Positions 1 through 4,986 of a stretch of DNA of 8,080 bases are shown one piece after another. Position 1 is the first letter of the stretch. Every line of letters begins with the position of its first letter. The notes beneath the pieces are model-generated. The model saw only the letters and a list, made by a program, of their open reading frames with translations, made no database searches and was not told the origin of the DNA. This stretch comes from Actinomycetota bacterium (GTDB lineage: Bacteria > Actinomycetota > Thermoleophilia > Gaiellales > Gaiellaceae): assembly GCA_013697465.1 (NCBI GenBank), contig JACCWU010000125.1:1-8080 (forward strand). Direction: 5' to 3'. The translations under genes and the position numbers were made by a program.

Positions 1-23
1 CCCCCCCCCCCCCCCCCCCCCCC
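1..23. other. Poly-C run at contig edge, probable artefact
   Basis: The window opens with 23 consecutive C residues and switches abruptly to complex sequence at position 24. Runs of this length are very rare in real high-GC bacterial DNA. Poly-G reads from two-colour sequencing chemistry give poly-C on the other strand, so this is most likely a contig-end artefact. It hides the true continuation of the left-flank reading frame. Confidence 0.7.
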
Positions 24-166
24 ACGGCATAGGCGATCCCTGTGCACTGAGTGCTGGTGAGTGCCGCACGCCCGGCGCCCCAGATGCCTTCGGCGATTTC
101 GCGGATTCCTTCCAGCGTGAATCGAACGCCACCTTGCACGTAACCCAGGCCGCTGGACTCCATGCG
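24..166 (-). CDS. Partial open frame left of the IS, unrecognised; possible continuation of the DUF1232 gene
   Basis: On the minus strand a stop-free frame runs from the IS border to the poly-C edge. From the ATG at 161-163 it reads MESSGLGYVQGGVRFTLEG and continues for about 47 codons, about 70% of them ending in G or C by hand count, which is plausible for a coding frame here. No Shine-Dalgarno sequence precedes the ATG, so it is probably not a true start. If the IS and one TNA target copy are removed, this frame joins in phase to the 3' end of the DUF1232 gene (935-1435), giving a junction like VKS(E/K)RMESS. I do not recognise the segment. The opposite strand is also open here, so coding status is uncertain. 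Confidence 0.3.
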
Positions 167-192
167 CTTAGAACTCGAACCGAAATGAAGGG
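167..192. repeat. Left terminal inverted repeat of the IS
   Basis: Compared with the reverse complement of 1010-1035, 21 of 26 positions match by hand alignment, including an exact ten-base block (AGAACTCGAA) and the inner AATGA. Confidence 0.75.
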
Positions 193-207
193 ACCCGCTC
201 CCTGACG

Positions 208-1022
208 ATGAAGCCGTCGGCATCTGTCGTCAAGCTGGGAGGGGTGCCGATCGCTGTCGCGCCGTGGATCGTTTCCGATGAGTTGTGGGAGCGGATCGAG
301 CCGCTGTTGCCGAAGGTGGAGCGGCGCTTCCGCTATCCGGGCCGTAAGCGGCTGCCCGACCGGCAGGCCTGGCGGCATCTGCCGCTCGAGCTTGGCTTCG
401 GCGGTGGCTCGACCTGCTACCGCCGTTTGGACGAGTGGCAGCGGGCGGGTGTGTGGGAGCGGCTGCATGCGTGGTTGCTCGCTGAGCTGCGGGCAGCCGG
501 CGAGCTCGAGTGGTCGCGCGCGGTCGCCGACTCCAGCCACGTGCAAGCGAAAAAAGGGGCTCCGCGACAGGCCCGAGCCCGGTTGATAGAGCCAGAAACG
601 GCTCCAAGCACCACCTCCTGGTCGACTCCACCGGGATCCCGCTTGCCTGGACGGTTACCGGCGGCAACCGCAACGACGTAACACAGCTGATCCCGCTCGT
701 CGCGCGGATCCCGCCCGTGCGCGGCAAGGTCGGTCGGCCGCGAAAGCGGCCCGGCCGTGTCACCGCCGACCGAGGCTACGACCACGACAAGTACCGGCGC
801 GAGCCCCGCCGGCGTCGCATCGCACCCGAGATCGCTCGCCGCCAGACCGAGCACGGCTCCGGCTTGGGTCGCACCCGCTGGGTTGTCGAGCGCACCTTCG
901 CCTGGCTCCACCACTTCAAGCGGCTGCTCGTCCGCTACGACCGCCGCCACGAAATCCACGAAGCCCTCCTCGCGCTTGGCTGCTGCCTCGTCTGCTTCAG
1001 GAGACTCGGCCCCTCATTGTGA
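208..1022 (+). CDS. IS5-family transposase, two frames joined by a -1 shift (208-681 and 510-1022), probably defective
   Basis: The first frame starts at ATG 208 and carries the DUF4096 N-terminal domain (SDELWERIEPLLPK, then LPLELGFGGGSTCYRRLDEWQ). Its first catalytic Asp is residue 108 in ADSSH (codon 529-531). The second frame supplies GPSPVDRARNGSKHH, the second Asp in TADRGYDHDKY (codon 768-770) and the Glu in RWVVERTFAWL (codon 888-890), so the DDE triad is complete once the frames are joined. The join falls at the A6G4 run 550-559; going from the first to the second frame needs a -1 shift, or one added base in the mRNA. Members of this IS group often express transposase by frameshifting or slippage, so the split may be programmed. 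Family members usually have a stretch like LxGILFVLHTGI between DRQA and W; here DRQA (51-54) runs straight into WRHLPLELGFG, which suggests an in-frame loss of about 13 residues. The joined protein would be about 270 residues. Confidence 0.85.
550..559 (+). promoter_or_regulatory. A6G4 slippery run at the transposase frame junction
   Basis: The sequence GCGAAAAAAGGGGC lies exactly where similarity to IS427-like transposases switches from the first to the second frame (HVQAKK to KRGSATGPSP). A run of A followed by G suits -1 ribosomal slippage or transcriptional slippage. In the zero frame the codons are GCG AAA AAA GGG, so a second-codon slip would mispair at GGG. This is not an ideal tandem slip heptamer. 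Confidence 0.5.
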
Positions 1023-1435
1023 TTCGAGTTCTCAGACTTGACCTGACCGGCAAACCGGAGCACGACCTTGAGCGATGCAGGCGGGCCGGGCCAATGCGCT
1101 TCGATGAGGCCGGGGCCGCTCCCTCGAAGGACGTAGCGCAACGCGAAAGCGACGATCACCGCGTCGTCGAGATAGCCCGCGACCGGAATGAAGTCGGGGA
1201 CAAGGTCGAACGGCATCAGCAGATACGGGATCACGGCCGCCAGGACGAGCTTCCTGCGGCCGCCAACGCGCGGATCCGAAAGCAGCCTCCGGAAAAGGAC
1301 GACACAGTCAGGCACGAACGCCGCCATGGCCCGTGCCCCTTCTCGCCGACCGGCCACTACGAGAACACCAACGAATACCGCGTAGAGCGAGGCGGTTGTC
1401 ACCGCGGCTACGACGATGGCTTGCCAGAGTCCCAA
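935..1435 (-). CDS. DUF1232 (YkvA-type) membrane protein, 3' end replaced by IS sequence
   Basis: This is a small membrane protein of unknown function. After the TTG start at 1433-1435 there is a hydrophobic helix at about residues 6-28 (AIVVAAVTTASLYAVFVG). The DUF1232 core follows at about residues 60-100, with the hallmark PYLLMPFDLVPDFIPVAGYL and then LDDAVIVAFALRYVLR. The usual family ending (EAHWPGPPASLKVVLRFAGQ) is present. From about codon 136 the frame enters the IS right end (1031 downwards) and takes its last 32 or so residues from antisense transposase sequence, stopping at 935-937. The domain itself looks intact, so function may survive with a foreign tail. No clear Shine-Dalgarno precedes the TTG; the frame is open further upstream but has no better start codon nearby. 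The transcript would run into the IS against its transposase gene. Confidence 0.75.
   Translation of the reverse strand: MGLWQAIVVAAVTTASLYAVFVGVLVVAGRREGARAMAAFVPDCVVLFRRLLSDPRVGGRRKLVLAAVIPYLLMPFDLVPDFIPVAGYLDDAVIVAFALRYVLRGSGPGLIEAHWPGPPASLKVVLRFAGQVKSENSNHNEGPSLLKQTRQQPSARRASWISWRRS
1010..1035. repeat. Right terminal inverted repeat of the IS
   Basis: Partner of the repeat at 167-192. It overlaps the transposase stop codon (TGA at 1020-1022), as expected for a compact IS. Confidence 0.75.
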
Positions 1436-1655
1436 CCCGACGGCGAGCGTAGTCGTTGATCGGCGACTCGCGGCGAACGCAAGTCCCGGACAGGTACGTC
1501 GAGCAAGACCAGCCTGTGCGTGCCCTCCGCGAGACCTTCGTCAGCCGATCGATGTGGGATGCCTTTATCGTCTGCTCGGTCACAACGCCGACGTTATGGC
1601 CGCTCGGGCCTTCGCAGTTAGTTCCGGCGCGGGCGGCTCTCGCTGTCCCCCGAAC
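1436..1655. other. Intergenic stretch with no supported gene
   Basis: I find no convincing reading frame, RNA gene or repeat here. It should contain the promoter of the minus-strand DUF1232 gene, but I cannot point to a good -35/-10 pair. Confidence 0.5.
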
Positions 1656-1810
1656 CGTTTAGTTTGTGCGACCGGACACGAGTGTGACCGCGAAATCGCT
1701 AGTTGCAGGTATTTTGTCCCGGGCGTTTGGGCCATGATTGGACCACAGGACAACCGTTTCGCGTCCAACCCGACAACAGAACTAGCCGATTTGCAGGGAA
1801 AACGTCTGAG
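1656..1810. repeat. Diverged direct repeat copy 1 (att-flanking arm), partner of about 3559-3714
   Basis: The 14 bases GTGCGACCGGACAC occur at 1666-1679 and at 3569-3582, lying 145 and 146 bases before the respective tRNA-Asp sequences. Between them and the tRNA both copies keep the same order of short motifs: TTGCAGG followed by an A/T-rich triplet run (1703-1714 and 3607-3619), a TGGGCCAC-type pair (1728-1746 and 3633-3652), a GACAACA block, and a second TGCAGG just before the tRNA (1791-1800 and 3695-3705). The copies are clearly homologous but diverged, unlike the exact tRNA part. Confidence 0.7.
1728..1746. repeat. Paired TGGGCCAC-like motif, pair 1 (candidate integrase arm sites)
   Basis: TGGGCCAT at 1728-1735 and TGGACCAC at 1739-1746 are in direct orientation, 11 bases start to start. 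A spacing of one helical turn is typical of paired arm-type sites bound by tyrosine integrases. No protein is known from this window to bind them, so the role is inferred. Confidence 0.45.
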
Positions 1811-1857
1811 CGGGAGCGACGGGACTCGAACCCGCGACCTCCGGCGTGACAGGCCGG
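1811..1857 (-). repeat. 47 bp copy of the tRNA-Asp 3' part (candidate att site)
   Basis: This stretch is identical to 3715-3761, covering the anticodon arm, variable region, T arm, acceptor strand and discriminator base of tRNA-Asp(GTC) on the minus strand. Identity stops at the 5' side of the anticodon stem, at 1858 against 3762. A fragment from the anticodon region to the 3' end is the usual att core of tyrosine-recombinase elements that use tRNA genes. Upstream on the minus strand, GGGCGTTGTT (1868-1877) weakly resembles the tRNA 5' end, so a decayed tRNA copy is an alternative. It cannot form a full tRNA. Confidence 0.8.
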
Positions 1858-1904
1858 GTCGGGTACAACAACGCCCGGCGACGAACTCCTCCGAGTGGCC
1901 TCAT

Positions 1905-1920
1905 TTACAGGTACTTTTCG
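1905..1920. repeat. CAGG-ACTTTT motif inside the candidate element (third copy)
   Basis: TTACAGGTACTTTTCG matches the TTGCAGG(T/C)A(C/T)TTT motif seen at 1703-1714, at 3607-3619 and, as TGCAGGAACTTT, at 3697-3708. It lies about 50 bases inside the left tRNA fragment. Confidence 0.45.
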
Positions 1921-1972
1921 CCCTGAGCCTGCCCCGGGTTCGCACGGTTGAGCCAATCGTCCCATCGACGTT

Positions 1973-1991
1973 TGGGCCACGAGTGGGCCAC
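1973..1991. repeat. Paired TGGGCCAC motif, pair 3 (candidate integrase arm sites)
   Basis: Two exact TGGGCCAC copies lie at 1973-1980 and 1984-1991, 11 bases apart. This is the best-conserved of the three pairs, and it has the same strand orientation as pairs 1 and 2. It lies just inside the left boundary of the candidate element. Confidence 0.5.
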
Positions 1992-2188
1992 GAAGTGTTG
2001 TCAAGCGTGACTACCAGCCGTACTCCACTGTGGGTGGCGGATGTCCATCGAGATTCCTCGCTCGAGCTCCTCCTTACGATGAGCTCCGATCGGCAGCTTG
2101 TGTTCACGCGCCACGACCCCCACCAGTTCGTCGCCATGACCGACACCACCCAGGCCACACCTTCGCCGCGTGACCGCTCTGAATGCGT
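1992..2188. other. Non-coding or decayed stretch downstream of the methyltransferase
   Basis: No supported gene. On the minus strand the frame in phase with the methyltransferase stays open from its stop codon (2391-2393) to a TGA at 2001-2003. Its last part reads like protein (HGDELVGVVAREHKLPIGAH) but has no recognised start, Shine-Dalgarno or family. It could be a decayed 3' gene remnant or chance in GC-rich DNA. Confidence 0.3.
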
Positions 2189-2281
2189 GCGCACGTATTG
2201 CGCGGACACGCTCGCTTTCCCCGAAAGCAGGTGAAAGGTCCGCACCGGCGCGGACGAATGCGTGTCGTCCGGAGCGAGCGT
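2189..2281 (+). repeat. Inverted repeat arm A flanking the methyltransferase gene
   Basis: This arm aligns with the reverse complement of 3337-3436. By hand, about 70 of 83 positions match outside two short gapped stretches. Matching blocks include GCGCACGTAT, GCGGACACGCT and GAAAGCAGG. It contains a perfect 7 bp hairpin at 2251-2271 (CGGACGA paired with TCGTCCG around a 7-base loop). Weaker similarity seems to continue inward to about 2345. The function is unknown. Confidence 0.65.
2251..2271. other. Hairpin within inverted repeat arm A
   Basis: CGGACGA (2251-2257) and TCGTCCG (2265-2271) pair perfectly around a 7-base loop. The equivalent position in arm B keeps the stem with a G-U type pair in place of one Watson-Crick pair. 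It lies 120 bp past the methyltransferase stop and has no T-tract, so it is not a standard terminator. Confidence 0.4.
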
Positions 2282-2390
2282 CTCGGGCGGTTGACCGTTC
2301 AGTGTTGCTCTTCGGAGCGCAGCAGCGGACGCCAGGCCGCTGGTTTCCGACCGAAAGGAGGAGTCCTGGCTTGGCGCTGTCAGCCGGTTG

Positions 2391-3176
2391 CTAGCCGGGG
2401 CGCGTCGCGGTGAAGCAGAACTGGATGCAGGCGAAGAAGAACTCGCTGCGCTGCGCCAACTTTCGCTGCTCGGCTTCCCATGCGTTCGCCTCGTCTTTCG
2501 AGATCCCGTCCCGTCCGACCACGAACTGTGCGATGAAGGGGACGAGGAAGCCGCCATATGTGTCCGGCTCGAGTTCGTTAGTCGCGAAGGTGTGGCCTTC
2601 GAGCTTGACGTCGTCAAACCCCGCCCCCTGGAGTTGCGCCGTGAGGGTCTGTGGCAGCGATGGATGCGCGAGGTGCCCGTCCCAGGATCGCAGGATGCGC
2701 TCCGTCCGAGCAAGATCGGTTGTGTGCAGGGACACGGTGGCCCAGTCGACATCCCACACGACCAGACGACCGCCGGCGCGCAAGGCGCGGTACATCTCGG
2801 CGAGCGCGGCCGGAACCTCGGCGACATACTCGAGCACCTGCACCGGCAGCGCGGCGTCGAAGCTGGCGTTCTCGACTGGCAGCGAGGTGGCGTCCGCCTC
2901 GTGGAACGCGACGTTGTCGTGCCCCTCGGAGCGATGCGCCGCCACGGCGAGCATCGGCTGGCTGCTGTCGATGCCGACCACCGAGCCGTCGGATCCCACG
3001 TGCTCGAGCAGCTCGGCGACGTAGAACCCGGGTCCGCAGCCCACGTCCAGGATGCGTTCGCCCCGGGCCACGCCGAGGGCGTCGCGGACCAGCTGCCTGC
3101 GGCGCAGCACGTCGCGCGTGCCATAGAGCACTTCGAGCTGTCGGGCGGTGCTCTCATCGAATTCCAGCTGGCTCAT
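2391..3176 (-). CDS. Class I SAM-dependent methyltransferase, specificity unknown
   Basis: The 261-residue protein has a Rossmann methyltransferase fold. Motif I is ILDVGCGPG (residues 42-50). The acidic ribose-binding end of strand 2 is GID (D70). Motif II/III is EADATSLP (93-100), motif IV FDAALPVQVLEY (107-118) and motif V LRAGGRLVVWDVDW (132-145). This is the UbiE/Methyltransf_11 type, acting on a small molecule or lipid rather than DNA, as no NPPY or SPPY motif is present. A C-terminal segment (GGFLVPFIAQFVV, then FFFACIQFCFTATRPG) is typical of such stand-alone methyltransferases. ATG 3174-3176 has GGAG about 10 bases upstream (minus strand, 3187-3190), which supports this start. It is the only clear gene between the two tRNA-Asp repeats and is flanked by inverted repeats at 2189-2281 and 3337-3436. 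Base composition is like the rest of the window. The substrate cannot be told from the sequence. Confidence 0.9.
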   Translation of the reverse strand: MSQLEFDESTARQLEVLYGTRDVLRRRQLVRDALGVARGERILDVGCGPGFYVAELLEHVGSDGSVVGIDSSQPMLAVAAHRSEGHDNVAFHEADATSLPVENASFDAALPVQVLEYVAEVPAALAEMYRALRAGGRLVVWDVDWATVSLHTTDLARTERILRSWDGHLAHPSLPQTLTAQLQGAGFDDVKLEGHTFATNELEPDTYGGFLVPFIAQFVVGRDGISKDEANAWEAEQRKLAQRSEFFFACIQFCFTATRPG

Positions 3177-3336
3177 CCGCTCATCGCTCCGCGGAAGCCA
3201 CGGTACCCGACTCTCCCAACGAGTACTGCCCGAGACATCTCCTCTTCGATCAACTCGAGCGTCTCGGCCGACCCGCCGACGGCACGTCTGACTGCTCCTT
3301 TGTCATCGAAGCGCAAGTCGTGCCGACGTCTGGCTC
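3177..3336. other. Upstream region of the methyltransferase, no gene
   Basis: This region holds the methyltransferase Shine-Dalgarno (3187-3190) and presumably its promoter. A weakly matching extension of inverted repeat arm B may reach down to about 3275. No credible reading frame is seen. Confidence 0.4.
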
Positions 3337-3436
3337 ACTCTCGCCTCGGACGAGGCGCAGTCGCCCGCGCCGGCGCGGAACTCGCGCCTGCTTTCCGCGG
3401 AGGAGCAAAGCGTGTCCGCACACCACATACGTGCGC
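3337..3436 (-). repeat. Inverted repeat arm B flanking the methyltransferase gene
   Basis: Reverse-complement partner of 2189-2281, seven bases longer mainly because of a 4-base insertion after GCGCACGTAT and a 3-base insertion before GAAAGCAGG. It lies 160 bp upstream of the methyltransferase start. A minus-strand open frame across it (3250-3582) has no family resemblance and is probably not a gene. Confidence 0.65.
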
Positions 3437-3558
3437 GAACTTGCGAGCGCGACCACTAAGCGATCGAGGTGCGACTGGTCAAGTCGTCTCGTGCAACCCT
3501 TCGCTCGAAAATTCCGCGTCCGGATAGACAACGTCACTCGGCCCAGGGCTCGTGAGCC

Positions 3559-3714
3559 GTTTGTGTTCGTGCGACCGGACACAAGCGCGGTCGCAAAATC
3601 TTTTATTTGCAGGCACTTTCTTCGATAGACCTTGGGCTACGGATTGGGCCACGGGTCGAGACTCCGCGTCTGGTCAGACAACACAACGTGCCTATGTGCA
3701 GGAACTTTGAAACA
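3559..3714. repeat. Diverged direct repeat copy 2 (arm next to the intact tRNA-Asp)
   Basis: This is the counterpart of 1656-1810, with the same motif order and spacing to the tRNA. At its far end TGCGACCG (3570-3577) and CGGTCGCA (3588-3595) form a perfect 8 bp inverted repeat around 10 bases. In copy 1 the same place keeps only an imperfect hairpin. Confidence 0.7.
3633..3652. repeat. Paired TGGGC(C/T)AC motif, pair 2 (candidate integrase arm sites)
   Basis: TGGGCTAC at 3633-3640 and TGGGCCAC at 3645-3652 are direct repeats 12 bases apart, between two TGCAGG-type motifs. It lies about 65 bases from the tRNA 3' end, as pair 1 does from the tRNA fragment. Confidence 0.45.
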
Positions 3715-3788
<74 letters not shown>

Positions 3789-3798
3789 AGGCCGCGGC

Positions 3799-3827
3799 AT
3801 TGTAGCCGCGCCGGAGGCACTCGCTCA
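3799..3827 (-). promoter_or_regulatory. Probable tRNA-Asp promoter
   Basis: On the minus strand TACAAT (3799-3804) is a strong -10 hexamer 10 bases before the mature tRNA 5' end. A weak -35 candidate, TGAGCG (3822-3827), lies 17 bp upstream of it. The promoter sits between the tRNA and the divergent protease gene. Confidence 0.55.
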
Positions 3828-3850
3828 CCGGGCACGTAGGCTTCGCGCCC

Positions 3851-4981
3851 GTGACCAGGGCCGACTGGATCGTCATCGGCGTCGTCGTCCTCTTCGGTTT
3901 GTACGGGCTCGCGCGGGGGCTCGTGCGCGGCGCGCTCTCGCTCGCGGGCTTCGCTCTCGGCGCATACCTGGGGGCGCGCCTCGCGCCGGCGCTGCTCGAC
4001 GACGGCTCGCCGTACACGCCGTTGGTGGCGCTCGGCGGCGCGATGCTCGGAGGATTCGTCTTCCAGACGGCCGCGGCGCTCGTGGGAGGGACGGTCCGCG
4101 CGAGCATGGGGACGATTCCGGGACTCAGGACGCTCGACTCGCTGGCGGGCGCGGTGTTCGGCATCGCGGCCGGGTTCCTCGTTTCATGGGCGATGGCCGC
4201 GGTGCTCCTCTACTTTCCGGGGCAATCCGAGCTCCGGCAGGCCGTGCAGGAGTCGGCGATCCTGTCCCGGATCAACGAGGAGTTCCCGCCCGAGCGATTG
4301 CTCGAGACGCTCGAGCGCGTCGATCCGATCGGGGTGCTCCTCGGTCCACCGGCGACCGTGTCTCCACCCGACGTCGGCATCGCGAAGGACAGCGACGTGG
4401 TCGCCGCGTCGCAGAGCGTCGTGCGCGTGACTGGAATCGCCTGTGGTCTGGGCGTCGAGGGAACGGGCTGGATCGCGCGGCGCGGCCTGGTCGTCACGAA
4501 CGCGCACGTCGTGGCGGGGATCGACGAGCCGCGCGTCGACCGGCGCCAGGGCCGGGCGTTCACGTCGACGGTCGTCGCCTTCGACGTCCAGAACGATCTT
4601 GCGGTGCTGCGCGTCGCGGGGCTTACGGGCAAGCCGCTTCCGCTTGCCGAGCCGGAGCGGGGAACGCCGGTCGCGCTGATCGGCTATCCGGGCAACGGCC
4701 CGTTGACTCGCATCCCGGCACGGCTCGGCGGCACCGCGCGGGCGCTCAGCCGCGATGCGTACGGACGTGGCCCAGTCACCCGTCCGGTGACCGCCTTGCG
4801 AGGAGACGTGCGACCGGGGCTGTCCGGTGGCCCGGGAGTGGACGCGCGGGGCCGTGTGCGCACGACGGTCTTCGCCCGGCGAGCCGGCGACGTCGGGGGA
4901 TACGGGATCCCGCCGACGCTCGTCCAGGCGGTGCTCGACCGCGCCGGCACGAAGCCGCTCGCGACCGAGTGCGCGCAATAG
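3851..4981 (+). CDS. CvpA-domain membrane serine protease (MarP-like)
   Basis: The 376-residue protein has an N-terminal CvpA/colicin V production domain with about four membrane helices (residues 5-20, 28-48, 56-80, 98-121). A linker of about 65 residues and a trypsin/HtrA-like protease domain (about 183-365) facing outside follow. The triad is H219 in VVTNAHVVAG, D249 in VQNDLAVLRV and S325 in GLSGGPGVD. C198 (GIACGLG) and C374 (three residues from the end) are placed like the disulfide described in the mycobacterial periplasmic protease MarP, which serves acid and oxidative stress resistance. That equivalence is from memory of the family. Length is close to MarP (just under 400). The start is GTG at 3851 with only a weak upstream purine stretch. 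It is divergent from tRNA-Asp and convergent with the metF-type gene. The common GNSGGP motif reads GLSGGP, a tolerated change near the nucleophile. Confidence 0.92.
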   Translation: MTRADWIVIGVVVLFGLYGLARGLVRGALSLAGFALGAYLGARLAPALLDDGSPYTPLVALGGAMLGGFVFQTAAALVGGTVRASMGTIPGLRTLDSLAGAVFGIAAGFLVSWAMAAVLLYFPGQSELRQAVQESAILSRINEEFPPERLLETLERVDPIGVLLGPPATVSPPDVGIAKDSDVVAASQSVVRVTGIACGLGVEGTGWIARRGLVVTNAHVVAGIDEPRVDRRQGRAFTSTVVAFDVQNDLAVLRVAGLTGKPLPLAEPERGTPVALIGYPGNGPLTRIPARLGGTARALSRDAYGRGPVTRPVTALRGDVRPGLSGGPGVDARGRVRTTVFARRAGDVGGYGIPPTLVQAVLDRAGTKPLATECAQ

Positions 4982-4986
4982 CGCGC
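4971..4986. terminator. GC hairpin across two convergent stop codons
   Basis: GCGCGC (4971-4976), loop AATA, GCGCGC (4981-4986) forms a 6 bp perfect hairpin that overlaps the protease stop (TAG 4979-4981) and touches the metF-type stop (TAG on minus, 4986-4988). It could act on both transcripts. There is no T-tract on either side, so intrinsic termination is unproven. Confidence 0.35.

Larger units (their letters stand above)
171..1031 (+). mobile_element. IS5-family insertion sequence (IS427-like), ~0.86 kb
   Basis: A DUF4096/DDE transposase in two frames is bracketed by imperfect inverted repeats at 167-192 and 1010-1035, whose outermost perfectly matched block is GAACTCGAA at 171-179 and its complement at 1023-1031. 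The elements of this group that I know are about 0.8-0.9 kb and duplicate short TNA or TA-type targets. The flanking triplets here are TTA (168-170) and TCA (1032-1034), inside CTTAG and CTCAG. They fit TNA but differ by one base, so the exact ends and the target duplication are tentative. The element lies in the end of a minus-strand DUF1232 gene. It is probably no longer active, because its transposase seems to have an internal deletion. Confidence 0.8.
1811..3714. mobile_element. Candidate non-autonomous tRNA-Asp-integrated element, ~1.9 kb, with a methyltransferase as cargo
   Basis: The segment is bounded by two 47 bp exact direct repeats of the tRNA-Asp 3' part. The intact tRNA is at 3715-3788, so the segment lies on its 3' side, as expected for tRNA-targeted integration. 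It carries candidate arm-type motif pairs next to both ends (1973-1991 and 3633-3652). One convincing gene (methyltransferase, 2391-3176) lies between a pair of inverted repeats. No integrase or excisionase is visible, so it would depend on an enzyme in trans or be a remnant. A second set of arm motifs outside the left repeat (1656-1810) suggests another element once lay to the left. Boundaries and mobility are inferred. Confidence 0.5.

Noticed and set aside
1811..1885. A second functional tRNA-Asp gene
   Set aside because: The 5' acceptor strand and D arm cannot be formed; only the 3' 47 nt are intact.
1416..2234. 272-codon plus-strand frame over the tRNA fragment
   Set aside because: It reads GTRTRDLRR across the tRNA complement, a well-known spurious translation of tRNA antisense; no domain.
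1901..3157. Minus-strand 418-codon frame overlapping the methyltransferase in another phase
   Set aside because: Low-complexity Ser/Arg/Pro-rich translation, out of phase with the real gene; shadow.
2388..3527. Long plus-strand frame (379 codons) opposite the methyltransferase
   Set aside because: Antisense shadow of a gene with complete methyltransferase motifs; it has no family resemblance and high GC creates such frames.
1992..3568. Hidden integrase or excisionase in the candidate element
   Set aside because: No frame shows the R-H-R-Y integrase motifs or a helix-turn-helix excisionase; only the methyltransferase is convincing.
3250..3582. 110-codon minus-strand frame across inverted repeat arm B
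   Set aside because: No recognisable domain, no good ribosome site, and Arg/Ser-rich; it covers repeat and arm sequences.
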